Shown: positions 54,581 through 63,169 of the stretch, one piece after another | Position numbering within the stretch: position 1 is the first letter of the stretch | Layout of the letters: every line of letters begins with the position of its first letter | DNA from: Boudabousia tangfeifanii | Lineage (GTDB): Bacteria > Actinomycetota > Actinomycetes > Actinomycetales > Actinomycetaceae | Length of the DNA stretch: 64,000 nt | Reading direction: 5' to 3' | Assembly: GCF_001856685.1 (NCBI RefSeq) | Contig: NZ_CP017812.1 | Span: forward strand, 1,426,001-1,490,000 | Made by a program: the position numbers and the translations under genes | Notes under the pieces: generated by a model | The model's input: the letters and a program-made list of their open reading frames with translations, nothing else | What the model was told of the DNA's origin: nothing | Database searches by the model: none

Positions 54581-56656
54581 CTAGTGGTGGTAGATGCCGA
54601 TGTGACGACGCCCGTCTCTTTCAATTTCACGCGAGAGATGACGTTTGACGAACTGCGAAAGCGATGGGTACCAGAAGCTCTTAGCAGCCCGCGACCACAT
54701 GCCAGCACCAGGATCTTGCAGGCGGAAGGCATCGGTTTGCGGGTTATAACCGGTAACCACCATGATGTGAGAGAACGTGGCATTATTGTGCCCGTTTGGA
54801 TGGTAGCCACCACGTGCTTCTTGCTCATCAACTACCACCGGATAGCCATTTGCAAAGCTATCTTTGATAATCTGGCGAATCTGCGCAACGGTACGATTAA
54901 AGCCTTGTTGTTTGACTGCAGTTGGCACATGAATCTGTCGATAAGCGTTGGGGTTCCCCAACCAAGTATTGATGCCCTTAGCAAGAGCTTTGTTGTGGAA
55001 ACTGGTAAATCCAACCCGGCGAGTCTTCATATAGGTGTTACCGGCCAGCGCATGCTGACTCAGTTTCTCACCGGTCAAAGCAGAACGATAGGCCCCGAGA
55101 TGACGAAGCACCATTTCACCAGCAGCAGCCCCACAATAGTAGTTGTAATACTGGCCTACCCAAGGCACATTCATTGTCAAAACCTGATCGGTTTCATACA
55201 GATAGCCACCTTGGAAGTGTTGACGCCAAGTATTTCCATGACGTTCACGTTGTCCTACCGGCAAACCCAGGGGACCATTTTCGTATCCTTGCGCTGCCCA
55301 TTTGGCCAAAATCCGGCCAGTTAGTCCGTAGGCTTTGGCCCCATTTTGGTAAGCTCCGCCGTGTTCAAACCACTGAGCTACCCCATTTTTCTTCACGCCA
55401 TAGGCATTACCACGAGGCCATCCAAGTAACTTCTGTCCCCCATTTGTCCAGTAGTGATAAATCGGACCGTAGATTGCATAAGTTTGTCCTCCACGTCGGA
55501 TAACCTGTCCATGTTGGTACCACCAAGTGGCATCGTTTCCTCGATAGCTAGCCTTAGGCTGGATAGACCCAAGTTGCTTCAGCTGCGCATTATTGACGTA
55601 TGGATTTTTCGTGCCGACAATCCGTGGATACTTAACTAGATTTTGGTGACTCTGGTTGTGCATCACCCGGAAGGTGAAGGCCAACATGGTTTGACGATCT
55701 AATAAGTTATGCGGCCGGAAGGTGCCATCCGGCCAGCCGGTACTGATTGCACTAGAAGCCATCCAAGCAATTTCTCGATGAAACGGATTAGACCTTGGCA
55801 CATCTTTAAAGGAGCTATGATTTTCTGCGCTGAGCCGTCCAATTACCTCAGCCGAGCAATTTTTAGCGGACTCTAGAGAACAAAAACGGTAGAGAAAAGC
55901 AGCTAAGGCCTCTCGAGTAATTGGGGTATGTGGCCGGAAAGTGCCATCTGCCCACCCAGTGGTGATGTGTTTACTAGCTAGCCAACTGATTTCTTTCGAG
56001 AATTGACTGTTAACTGGCACATCAACGAATTGCTGGTTTTTTGGTACCGATGTCCGAGGACTTCCGGCTAAACGATAAAGGAAGGCCGCCACATCTTTTC
56101 GATTTAGTAAGCTATCGGGCCTAAAAGTACCATCGCCCCAACCGGTAGTGATCTTTTGCGATTTTGCCCAAGAGATTTCTGGGATGAAGTAGTTATTGGC
56201 TGCTAAATCCCAAAATGGAATCACTCGACTTCTTGCTGCCTCAGCTTTAATAACCGGCGATGCTGGCTGCTTGTCTGTAATCTCTACGGGAAGTTTTGTC
56301 TCAGTTTGTTCCGTGGTTGCTGGCTTCTCAAGCGTAGGCGCAACCTTCACCGGTTCTTCTACGGTTTGCACCAACTGAGCTTCCGGCGTTACCACCTTCT
56401 CCTCGGGAGTAGCGTTATCAGCTTCGAGAGTGGGAGTAAGGGGAACAGGGGTCGATGGTTCTTCAATCGTTGGCGAACCGATGGCGCTTTCTTGCTGGTA
56501 ATTGCTTCCCGGCAGGTATTTGCCCACCGAAACAGATCCCTCTGGGGTATTTATCTGGTGATTCCGGGAATTATCTATCGCCATAGCTGGCAATGAAACA
56601 CTAGAAAAGCCTAGCCCGACGGTCAAAGCAGTTGCCCAGAGCAAATGGCGACGCAT
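54581..56656 (-). CDS. Surface protein with three SLH domains, LGFP repeats and a C39-like peptidase domain
   Basis: A 691-residue secreted protein. It has a signal peptide (1-26, cut after SLPAMA) and a Glu/Pro/Thr-rich stalk (40-135). Three S-layer homology modules (about 147-335) each carry I.TGW.DGTFRP, and LGFP-type repeats (about 370-490) carry LGWPRGNAYGV and GLPVGQRERHG. The C-terminal domain (about 495-690) belongs to the Peptidase_C39_2 group, with catalytic Cys near 508 in YYCGAAAGEM, His near 629 in FSHIMVVTGYN, and Asp near 648 in LQDPGAG. SLH and LGFP modules both bind cell-wall polymers, so it should be a wall-anchored cysteine peptidase or a binding protein. AAAGGA precedes the ATG. 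Monocistronic. Confidence 0.9.
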   Translation of the reverse strand: MRRHLLWATALTVGLGFSSVSLPAMAIDNSRNHQINTPEGSVSVGKYLPGSNYQQESAIGSPTIEEPSTPVPLTPTLEADNATPEEKVVTPEAQLVQTVEEPVKVAPTLEKPATTEQTETKLPVEITDKQPASPVIKAEAARSRVIPFWDLAANNYFIPEISWAKSQKITTGWGDGTFRPDSLLNRKDVAAFLYRLAGSPRTSVPKNQQFVDVPVNSQFSKEISWLASKHITTGWADGTFRPHTPITREALAAFLYRFCSLESAKNCSAEVIGRLSAENHSSFKDVPRSNPFHREIAWMASSAISTGWPDGTFRPHNLLDRQTMLAFTFRVMHNQSHQNLVKYPRIVGTKNPYVNNAQLKQLGSIQPKASYRGNDATWWYQHGQVIRRGGQTYAIYGPIYHYWTNGGQKLLGWPRGNAYGVKKNGVAQWFEHGGAYQNGAKAYGLTGRILAKWAAQGYENGPLGLPVGQRERHGNTWRQHFQGGYLYETDQVLTMNVPWVGQYYNYYCGAAAGEMVLRHLGAYRSALTGEKLSQHALAGNTYMKTRRVGFTSFHNKALAKGINTWLGNPNAYRQIHVPTAVKQQGFNRTVAQIRQIIKDSFANGYPVVVDEQEARGGYHPNGHNNATFSHIMVVTGYNPQTDAFRLQDPGAGMWSRAAKSFWYPSLSQFVKRHLSREIERDGRRHIGIYHH

Positions 56657-56737
56657 GTTCCAAGTCCTTTAAATAGCCTTTTGGTGCCCTTCCAGTCTAG
56701 TGCCTTAAGTCCCTAGGACAAACCGGGAGCAGAAATA

Positions 56738-57985
56738 TCAAAGGTGATTTTCAACTAAAAAATGCGTCACAGAATCAGCTAGCAACCGGCCCTTTCTAGT
56801 CAAAATAATGCGACCACAGAGAGCTGAAGATGGTTGAATCAGACCTTCACGAATGAGCTGGCTAACCGCTCGCGTAACGAACTCGTTTGCAATAAGTCCT
56901 TGCCCGGTACGTACCATCAACATAATCTCTTCTAGTCGAGCAGCCTCGGCGTCGATTTCTTCCCCATCCACGGCAGGAGAAATACCTTCTCGCAATGCCT
57001 GCGCATACTGACCAGGATGCTTGCGGTTCCACCAACGGACCATCCCAAAATGAGAATGAGCTCCAGGTCCGAACCCCCACCAGTCTCCCCCACGCCAGTA
57101 GGCAAGATTATGTCGCGAGGCGTAGCGTAAACCAGTCACTGGGGCTTCTCCAAAACTACGCCATGCCCAGTTGGAAATCTCGTACCATTGGTAGCCTTGA
57201 GAGGCGAGCATTTCATCCACGATTTCGTACTTTTCGGCCTGCTCGTCCTCGTCAATTGGGGCTACCTCTCCCCGCTCAATTTGGTTAGCTAATCGAGTTC
57301 CAGGCTCAATAATCAAAGAATAAGCACTAATGTGATCAGGGCTTAGCAGTAGGGCGGTATTAACCGATTGCTTCCAATCGTCTAGGCTTTCTCCAGGAGT
57401 CCCGTAGATAAGATCAAGACTGACTTGTAGTCCTGCCTCACGAGCCCAACGCACCACTTGTGGCATTCTTAGTGGGTCATGGGAACGTTCCAAGGTTTTC
57501 AACACATGAGGGACAGCTGATTGCATGCCGAATGAGACTCGAGTGAAACCAGCTTGTTTCAACCGCTGCAGAATCGGCAAATTCACAGTGTCGGGGTTCG
57601 CTTCAATAGTGACTTCCGCTCGTTTTTCGAGGCCGAATGTCTCGGTCAGGGCAGACAGGATGCGAGCAAGTTGATCCGGATCCAGCATAGTTGGGGTGCC
57701 CCCACCAAAGAACACCGAGTACAGTTTCCTAGGCGGGTAGCCTTGCTGGCCGAGGGCGTCCTCGGCTTGTTTAATCTCCGCAATCACACTATCCGCATAG
57801 GTTGCCAGGTCAGCTCCTACCCCAAAAGTGGTGGTGTAGGTGTTGAAATCGCAATAGCCGCAACGGGTAACGCAAAAAGGGATATGTACGTATGCGCTAA
57901 AGGTTCGTTGCGTGGCAGTTTCATCAGCTGGCGGCAGAAAACCGGCAGGCCGATAAACCAGATTGCCAGTAGGAGTTTGGCTCAT
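56738..57985 (-). CDS. hemW: Radical SAM heme chaperone HemW
   Basis: A coproporphyrinogen III oxidase-like protein that inserts heme. The 415-residue protein has the radical SAM cluster motif CVTRCGYCDF near residues 38-47, with Cys38, Cys42 and Cys45, and the SAM site GGGTPTML near 95-102. SLDLIYGTPGESLDDW follows near 190, and the C-terminal HemN domain carries LRYASRHNLAYWRGGDWWG. The extra Cys after CxxxCxxC of true HemN is absent (FNTYTT), which favours HemW. The Shine-Dalgarno site is poor. It lies between trmB and the SLH protein gene. Confidence 0.94.
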   Translation of the reverse strand: MSQTPTGNLVYRPAGFLPPADETATQRTFSAYVHIPFCVTRCGYCDFNTYTTTFGVGADLATYADSVIAEIKQAEDALGQQGYPPRKLYSVFFGGGTPTMLDPDQLARILSALTETFGLEKRAEVTIEANPDTVNLPILQRLKQAGFTRVSFGMQSAVPHVLKTLERSHDPLRMPQVVRWAREAGLQVSLDLIYGTPGESLDDWKQSVNTALLLSPDHISAYSLIIEPGTRLANQIERGEVAPIDEDEQAEKYEIVDEMLASQGYQWYEISNWAWRSFGEAPVTGLRYASRHNLAYWRGGDWWGFGPGAHSHFGMVRWWNRKHPGQYAQALREGISPAVDGEEIDAEAARLEEIMLMVRTGQGLIANEFVTRAVSQLIREGLIQPSSALCGRIILTRKGRLLADSVTHFLVENHL

Positions 57986-58033
57986 TTAAGTAACGTGGTT
58001 CCTGTGGTGAAAAGTTAGAGAGACGAGAAAAGT

Positions 58034-58858
58034 CTAACGCTCTTCGCGCGGCAGGCGCACGCCCACAAGATCGTGAACTTGACGACCTGCATCAAGTCCG
58101 CGCTGTTCAAACCGAGTAATGACGCGGCCAGAGAATCGAGGAGCATAACCCCCTCGTTCTGGTTCTGGATCATTCTGATCTGGATTTTGCCCCAGATAGG
58201 GATTAGCAAAATCTTCTGCCGCTTCTACCACGTCTCGCATGTGCCAAGCGTAATCATCCCAGTCGGTAGCTAGACGCCAAATGCCCCCATCTTTCAAAAC
58301 GTGGGCAATTTTTCCGGCGAATTCGACTTGCACTAGGCGACGCTTATGATGCCGGGCTTTCCGCCACGGATCGGGGAAGAAGGTCCAAACTTCAGACACG
58401 TAAGCCTCTGGCAAAAGGTGAGACAAGACTGCGGTGGCATCAGCTTCAATCAGCTTCACGTTTTCCACTCCGGCGGCTACCGCTTTAGAGACCGTTTTTG
58501 CTAAGCCGGGACGCCATACTTCTAGCCCCAAGAAGTTATGATCAGGCCAGCGTTGGGCAGCCGCGATTAGCTGGTCGCCGCCCCCACAACCAATTTCCAC
58601 AATCAAGGGTTGCTCACTGGGATACTGGGTGGGCAGTTCTAGATCTTGACTAGGGTCGACGGACATTTTTCCGGTAGTACGACCGACCTCGATTAGAAAA
58701 TCGTTGGCGTACTGGTCCCAAGTGTTCTGCAAAGATTTAGGCATGCGGGTACCACGACGCACGAAAGACTTGGTACGCGCTAAAAAGCGGCCATCGGGCA
58801 GGCTCTCGTGCTCCTCGGGATCGAGCATGACGTCTTCAACTTCGCCAGCTACTCTCAT
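58034..58858 (-). CDS. trmB: tRNA (guanine-N7)-methyltransferase TrmB
   Basis: Methylates G46 of tRNA with SAM. The 274-residue protein has an N-terminal extension of about 55 residues, then the SAM-binding motif [19 protein letters not shown] near 86-104, and [16 protein letters not shown]. The catalytic [17 protein letters not shown] is near 168-184, and [12 protein letters not shown] is near 209. The ATG overlaps the lepA stop by four bases (ATGA). The start may lie at a later ATG, but the overlap favours this one. Confidence 0.94.
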   Translation of the reverse strand: MRVAGEVEDVMLDPEEHESLPDGRFLARTKSFVRRGTRMPKSLQNTWDQYANDFLIEVGRTTGKMSVDPSQDLELPTQYPSEQPLIVEIGCGGGDQLIAAAQRWPDHNFLGLEVWRPGLAKTVSKAVAAGVENVKLIEADATAVLSHLLPEAYVSEVWTFFPDPWRKARHHKRRLVQVEFAGKIAHVLKDGGIWRLATDWDDYAWHMRDVVEAAEDFANPYLGQNPDQNDPEPERGGYAPRFSGRVITRFEQRGLDAGRQVHDLVGVRLPREER

Positions 58859-60720
58859 TTCTTTTCCTTCCCGGTTGGAGCATCGGAGGTCAGGGCGGCA
58901 ATGAAGGCTTCTTGCGGCACATCGACGCGACCGATGGCCTTCATCCGCTTCTTACCTTCCTTCTGCTTTTCGAGCAGCTTACGCTTACGGGTAATGTCAC
59001 CGCCGTAGCACTTGGCGAGCATGTCCTTACGTAGCGCGCGAATAGTCTCACGGGCAATCACACGCGAACCAACAGCGGCCTGCACCGGCACTTCGAACTG
59101 CTGGCGTGGGATGAGTTCCTTGAGCTTACTGGTCATACGCACGCCATAGGAATATGCTGCATCCTTGTGAACGATCGCGCTGAAGGCATCGACTTGTTCG
59201 CCGTTTAGCAGGATATCTACCTTGACGAGGTCGGCCGCCTGGTCGCCTTCGGGCTCATAGTCGAGCGAAGCGTAACCACGGGTTCGCGATTTAAGTTGAT
59301 CGAAGAAGTCGAAGACAATTTCAGCCAGTGGCAAGGTGTAGTGCATTTCCACGCGGTCGGTGGTGATGTAGTCCATGCCGAGCATATTGCCACGACGTTC
59401 TTGACACAGTTCCATGATCTGGCCGACGAAATCTGCGGGAGTCAAGATGGTACAACGTACGACAGGCTCTCGGATTTCTTTAACTTTACCGCTAGGGAAT
59501 TCCGAAGGGTTGGTAACTTCGATTTCGGAATTGTCTTCCATGGTGACGTCATAGATTACCGAGGGCGCGGTAGCGATTAGTTCAAGATTGAATTCGCGTT
59601 CTAGACGTTCACGAACAATTTCAAGGTGTAGTAACCCCAAGAAGCCGCAACGGAAACCAAAGCCGAGGGCGGCCGAGGTTTCAGGCTCATAAGTTAGCGC
59701 GGCATCATTGAGCTTGAGCTTGTCGAGCGCTTCCCGCAAGGCTGGGAAATCGGAACCATCGATTGGGTAGATGCCCGAGAAGACCATTGGTTTGGGGTCC
59801 TGGTAGCCCAGTAGTGGGTCTTCAGCTGGGTTCTTCGAACCAGTGACAGTGTCACCAACCTTGGATTGGCGAACGTCTTTCACGCCAGTGATGAGGTAGC
59901 CTACTTCGCCAACGCCAAGCCCCTTGGAGGGGGCTGGTTCGGGGCTAATAACACCGATTTCGAGTAGTTCGTGCAGGGCCCCGGTGGACATCATTTGGAT
60001 GCGCTCACGAGGCTTTAGTTCCCCGTCGACTACACGCACGAAGGTGACTACGCCGCGGTAGGTGTCGTAGACGGAGTCAAAAATCATGGCTCGGGCAGGG
60101 GCATCGGCGACGCCTTGCGGAGCAGGGATCTCTTCCACGATCCGGTCGAGGAGTGCTTCTACGCCTTCCCCGGTTTTACCGGAAACGCGAAGGCATTCTT
60201 CTGGTTCACAACCGATTAGGGAGGCGACTTCTTCCGCGTACTTTTCAGGCTGGGCGGCAGGCAAGTCGATCTTGTTAAGGACCGGAATAATGACCATGTC
60301 ATTTTCCATGGCCATGTAAAGGTTAGCCAAGGTTTGTGCTTCGATCCCTTGAGCGGCATCTACTAGTAGTAGCGCGCCCTCACAGGCAGCTAGGGAACGG
60401 GAGACTTCGTAGCTAAAGTCAACGTGTCCTGGAGTGTCAATCATGTTGAGGGCATAGGCTGTATCTCCAACTTGCCATGGCATGCGCACCGCTTGGGACT
60501 TAATGGTGATACCACGTTCGCGTTCAATGTCCATGCGGTCGAGGTATTGGGCGCGCATATCTCGCGGCTGCACTACTCCTGTGGCTTGCAGCATGCGGTC
60601 CGCCAAGGTGGATTTTCCGTGGTCAATGTGCGCAATGATTGAGAAGTTGCGGATTAACTCAGGAGCTGTCGAGGCGGGTTGAATGTGCCTGGTCAGGTCA
60701 GGGCCGGGAATCGGTGCCAA
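58855..60720 (-). CDS. lepA: Elongation factor 4 (LepA)
   Basis: A ribosome-associated GTPase (back-translocase). The 621-residue protein has the G domain with [15 protein letters not shown] near residues 31-45, [21 protein letters not shown] near 97-110 and NKIDLP. Domains III to V follow, with the LepA-specific C-terminus [46 protein letters not shown]. The start is TTG with GAGG 6 nt upstream. Coupled to trmB by ATGA. Confidence 0.97.
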   Translation of the reverse strand: MAPIPGPDLTRHIQPASTAPELIRNFSIIAHIDHGKSTLADRMLQATGVVQPRDMRAQYLDRMDIERERGITIKSQAVRMPWQVGDTAYALNMIDTPGHVDFSYEVSRSLAACEGALLLVDAAQGIEAQTLANLYMAMENDMVIIPVLNKIDLPAAQPEKYAEEVASLIGCEPEECLRVSGKTGEGVEALLDRIVEEIPAPQGVADAPARAMIFDSVYDTYRGVVTFVRVVDGELKPRERIQMMSTGALHELLEIGVISPEPAPSKGLGVGEVGYLITGVKDVRQSKVGDTVTGSKNPAEDPLLGYQDPKPMVFSGIYPIDGSDFPALREALDKLKLNDAALTYEPETSAALGFGFRCGFLGLLHLEIVRERLEREFNLELIATAPSVIYDVTMEDNSEIEVTNPSEFPSGKVKEIREPVVRCTILTPADFVGQIMELCQERRGNMLGMDYITTDRVEMHYTLPLAEIVFDFFDQLKSRTRGYASLDYEPEGDQAADLVKVDILLNGEQVDAFSAIVHKDAAYSYGVRMTSKLKELIPRQQFEVPVQAAVGSRVIARETIRALRKDMLAKCYGGDITRKRKLLEKQKEGKKRMKAIGRVDVPQEAFIAALTSDAPTGKEKK

Positions 60721-60860
60721 AGTAACCTCACGAATAGAATGATGGACATAGTTCAGGCGATATTATCTCACGAGGTCGCCATCTTGGTTTAGCTTTGGCG
60801 CGGATTGTGAGGGCTTGTTAGGATTTTCGTGGCTAACACCTCTATTTTGGGAGCAGAAAT

Positions 60861-61529
60861 TTGAGTTTGTGGGATTCTTTAGTGCAAATCCTCACCCGCG
60901 CTTTGGGTCGGGCAGGACGCGATATTGTTGATGACGTTATGCGCGACACCTTGGGCACTTCTTCGCCTCGGCGTGGTCGCTCATCATCTCGTCGTCCAAG
61001 TTCAAGTAATCGAGGACGGACCACCACTCGTCGTTCGACCTCGACTACTAAGTCTTCGCGAAAGCGCACCACTTCGGTACCAAGTGAAGCAGAGCTGATG
61101 CAAAGTGCCGAGGGCGTGAATGTGTGGAATACCGAAAAGTTTGGTTTACCACCATTAACCTATGATCCTCATCCAGACGGCGTAGCGGATCCAGGTGAAG
61201 TGGTATGGACTTGGATTCCCTACGAGGAGGATCCAACCCAAGGTAAAGATCGTCCGGTTCTGGTGCTTTCTCGCCACCAGAGCACTTTGATTGTTTCGCA
61301 ACTTACCAGCAAAAACCACCATCTTGACGAAGAACAGGAAGCTTCTTGGGGTCGTTACTGGTTCGACGTGGGTAGTGGCGATTGGGACGCCCAGCGTCGA
61401 CCTTCCCAGATGCGTGTTGATCGTCTGTTGGCAGTGCAGGACTACAAGGTACGACGCGAAGGCGGTCGTATCTCCAAAGCTGTCTTCGATCAAGTATGTG
61501 ACCATTTGCGCGATTTTTATGGGGAATGA
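60861..61529 (+). CDS. PemK/MazF-like domain protein with Ser/Arg-rich N-terminus
   Basis: A 222-residue protein. Residues 34-72 are a highly basic Ser/Thr/Arg stretch (SSPRRGRSSSRRPSSSNRGR). The C-terminal 130 residues resemble PemK/MazF toxins: PGEVVWTWIPYEEDPTQGKD near 107-126, then RPVLVLSR, LTSKNHH, and SQMRVDRLLAVQDYKVRREGG near 181. There is no antitoxin gene beside it, so a role as a plain toxin is doubtful. A homologue beside lepA-rpsT occurs in many actinobacteria, as far as I recall. The start is TTG, with GGGAG 7-8 nt upstream. It may act in RNA processing, but this is unknown. Confidence 0.75.
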   Translation: MSLWDSLVQILTRALGRAGRDIVDDVMRDTLGTSSPRRGRSSSRRPSSSNRGRTTTRRSTSTTKSSRKRTTSVPSEAELMQSAEGVNVWNTEKFGLPPLTYDPHPDGVADPGEVVWTWIPYEEDPTQGKDRPVLVLSRHQSTLIVSQLTSKNHHLDEEQEASWGRYWFDVGSGDWDAQRRPSQMRVDRLLAVQDYKVRREGGRISKAVFDQVCDHLRDFYGE

Positions 61530-61696
61530 GCGGGCACTACTCCCCCGCCTTGTGGTAGAGTTTTCCCTTGGATGACACTCCGGTCGGGTGTGGATTCCAG
61601 TCGTTAACCACTCCACGGGTGTCCCCACGCCCCAGTCCCGGTTGCGACACAGCCCTCAACCGACCATGTAGGAACTAACGCACGAAAGTAGCGACA
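61530..61696 (+). promoter_or_regulatory. rpsT leader region
   Basis: 167 bp without a gene. TAGAGT at 61556-61561 preceded by TG could be an extended -10, giving a leader of about 130 nt. The leader holds several GC-rich paired segments, for example ACTCC and GGGTGT near 61575-61625. Autoregulation of S20 through such a leader is inference. The rpsT GTG has no good Shine-Dalgarno site. Confidence 0.35.
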
Positions 61697-61957
61697 GTGG
61701 CAAACATTAAATCTCAGAAAAAGCGTATTAAGACCAACGAAAAGCGCCGCGTGCGCAACCAGGCTTACAAGTCTGAATTGCGTACCTTGGTTCGCAAGAC
61801 TCGCGAAGCTATTGCAGCAGGCGAAAAGGAAACCGCTGAAGACGCATTGCGCGTTGCTAGCCGTAAGCTAGACAAGGCTGTTTCCAAGGGCGTGATTCAC
61901 GCTAACCAGGCTGCTAACCGCAAGTCGAAGTTGGCTAAGCAGGTTGCTGCTCTCTGA
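61697..61957 (+). CDS. rpsT: 30S ribosomal protein S20
   Basis: An 86-residue, very basic 16S rRNA-binding protein. [20 protein letters not shown] at the N-terminus and [16 protein letters not shown] at the C-terminus are typical. The start is GTG. A strong terminator follows within 35 bp. The neighbourhood lepA...rpsT...holA is the usual actinobacterial one. Confidence 0.98.
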   Translation: MANIKSQKKRIKTNEKRRVRNQAYKSELRTLVRKTREAIAAGEKETAEDALRVASRKLDKAVSKGVIHANQAANRKSKLAKQVAAL

Positions 61958-61990
61958 GCAGATAACAGCTAACGCATACTGATACAGAAC

Positions 61991-62032
61991 ACTTTTGGGC
62001 ACTTACCTTCGGGTAGGTGCCCAAAAGTTTTT
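61991..62032 (+). terminator. Rho-independent terminator of rpsT
   Basis: Stem CTTTTGGGCACTTACC/GGTAGGTGCCCAAAAG (one G-U pair) closed by a stable TTCG tetraloop and followed by TTTTT. The 62033-62173 gap beyond it holds only the repeats described next. Confidence 0.95.
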
Positions 62033-62116
62033 GTCTTTTGGTCTGTTTTCCAGCGAAAGAACTGCTCTCTTTCTCCTGCAGTTGTGGTTAGGAGCGCTTA
62101 GCGCGCTACACGGTTA

Positions 62117-62158
62117 AGTTTAGTTTGCAGCTGTGTCTACCTTAAGAAAGTTTAGTTT
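62117..62158. repeat. Paired AGTTTAGTTT direct repeats
   Basis: AGTTTAGTTT occurs at 62117-62126 and 62149-62158, 32 bp apart (three helical turns), just upstream of the -10 of the next gene. The second copy reaches the -35 region. They may be a regulator site. Confidence 0.4.
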
Positions 62159-62173
62159 TTAGTTTGCTTTAGG

Positions 62174-62179
62174 TACAAT
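62174..62179 (+). promoter_or_regulatory. -10 (TACAAT) of a leaderless small membrane protein gene
   Basis: TACAAT ends 7 nt before the ATG at 62187. The -35 is poor (TTTAGT, 17 bp upstream). Confidence 0.5.
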
Positions 62180-62186
62180 GTCCCAC

Positions 62187-62663
62187 ATGCAAACTAACTT
62201 TCAGATGCCGTCGACTCCGCCTGTAGCCCCAGTTAAGCCTGAGACTAGCGCTGCGAAGCCTTCTTTGGCTCGAGCTATTTGGTTGACGGTGCTGATTGGT
62301 TTGTTTTTGACCTTACCGACAGATATTTTGCCTAATCCGATTTTTGGACGTGAAGTCCCAGTCCGCTGGTGGGAGTATCTAGCGGTTGGCGTTACTCTAG
62401 TTTTGACCTTTTTGTGGTTTGCGTTGCCGGCAGCTCCGAAGGACCCGCAAGCTGGCCGCTTGGGCACCATTTTGGGCGCAACTTTGTTCGCTGTGGCTTG
62501 TCCAGTCTGCAACAAGATTGTGCTCTTGTTGTTAGGAACTAGTGGTGCTTTGGGTTTCTGGGCACCGGCACAGCCGTATATTGCCGCTTTGGCGGTTGCC
62601 GCAATGGCTCTGGCACTTTGGTTGCGAGTTCGTCGCCCTAATTGCAGCGCTGAAACTTGCTAG
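62187..62663 (+). CDS. Small four-TM membrane protein with a CPVC motif
   Basis: A 158-residue membrane protein that I do not recognise. The ATG at 62187 is chosen over one three codons upstream because the latter lies within the predicted -10 TACAAT. It has a Pro-rich cytoplasmic head (1-25) and about four TM segments. The third begins FAVACPVCNKIVLLLLGTSG near residue 108, with two cysteines in CxxC arrangement next to the membrane and a hydrophilic Cys-ending tail (RRPNCSAETC). The cysteines may bind a metal or form a redox pair; this is inference. Confidence 0.72.
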   Translation: MQTNFQMPSTPPVAPVKPETSAAKPSLARAIWLTVLIGLFLTLPTDILPNPIFGREVPVRWWEYLAVGVTLVLTFLWFALPAAPKDPQAGRLGTILGATLFAVACPVCNKIVLLLLGTSGALGFWAPAQPYIAALAVAAMALALWLRVRRPNCSAETC

Positions 62664-62679
62664 GTTTGAGCGTCAGTTT

Positions 62680-63000
62680 TCAGGATAGTTGAACGGCAGT
62701 ACCTACCACTGTCACCATCAACATATTGTTTCCTTGGCCGAGGGCGGTGTAATCGAATTTGGCTCCGATCACTGCATTGGCGCCTAGCTGTTCGGCTCGG
62801 GCCTGTAATTCATTTAGGGCTGCTTCTCGCGCGTTGATTAGTTCTTCTTCGTACCCTTGAGAACGGCCACCGAAAAAGTTTCGCATTCCGGCTCCAAAGT
62901 CTTTGATGAAGTCCACCCCGTTAACGACTTCTCCGGCTACTAGTCCGAGATAGCGCACGACCTCGTGGCCTTCAACGTGATTGGTTGTAGTAACTAGCAT
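62680..63000 (-). CDS. YbjQ/UPF0145 family protein
   Basis: A 106-residue small protein of the YbjQ family, which forms pentameric rings. [17 protein letters not shown] near 19-35, then [31 protein letters not shown] near 54-84 are typical. Its function is unknown. GAGGAAAG precedes the ATG. It is convergent with the small membrane protein gene, with 16 bp between stops and no terminator visible. Confidence 0.92.
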   Translation of the reverse strand: MLVTTTNHVEGHEVVRYLGLVAGEVVNGVDFIKDFGAGMRNFFGGRSQGYEEELINAREAALNELQARAEQLGANAVIGAKFDYTALGQGNNMLMVTVVGTAVQLS

Positions 63001-63169
63001 TTTCTTTCCTCTCGTTTTGGCGTTTTTAGGCTGAGCTACTTGCTTGGATGGTCAGCCATGGTTGCCTTCAGAATAAGGCTATTAAGTTCTTAAGCTTCTT
63101 TGCTTTCAATGGCATAGAGGCTGGTTACTAACTTAATTGTAGCTGCCTTTAGTCTCTGGTCATATCGAT

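Noticed and set aside
54584..55324. A 246-codon plus-strand open frame opposite the C39 domain
   Set aside because: The minus-strand reading has clear domains and catalytic residues; the plus-strand one has none.
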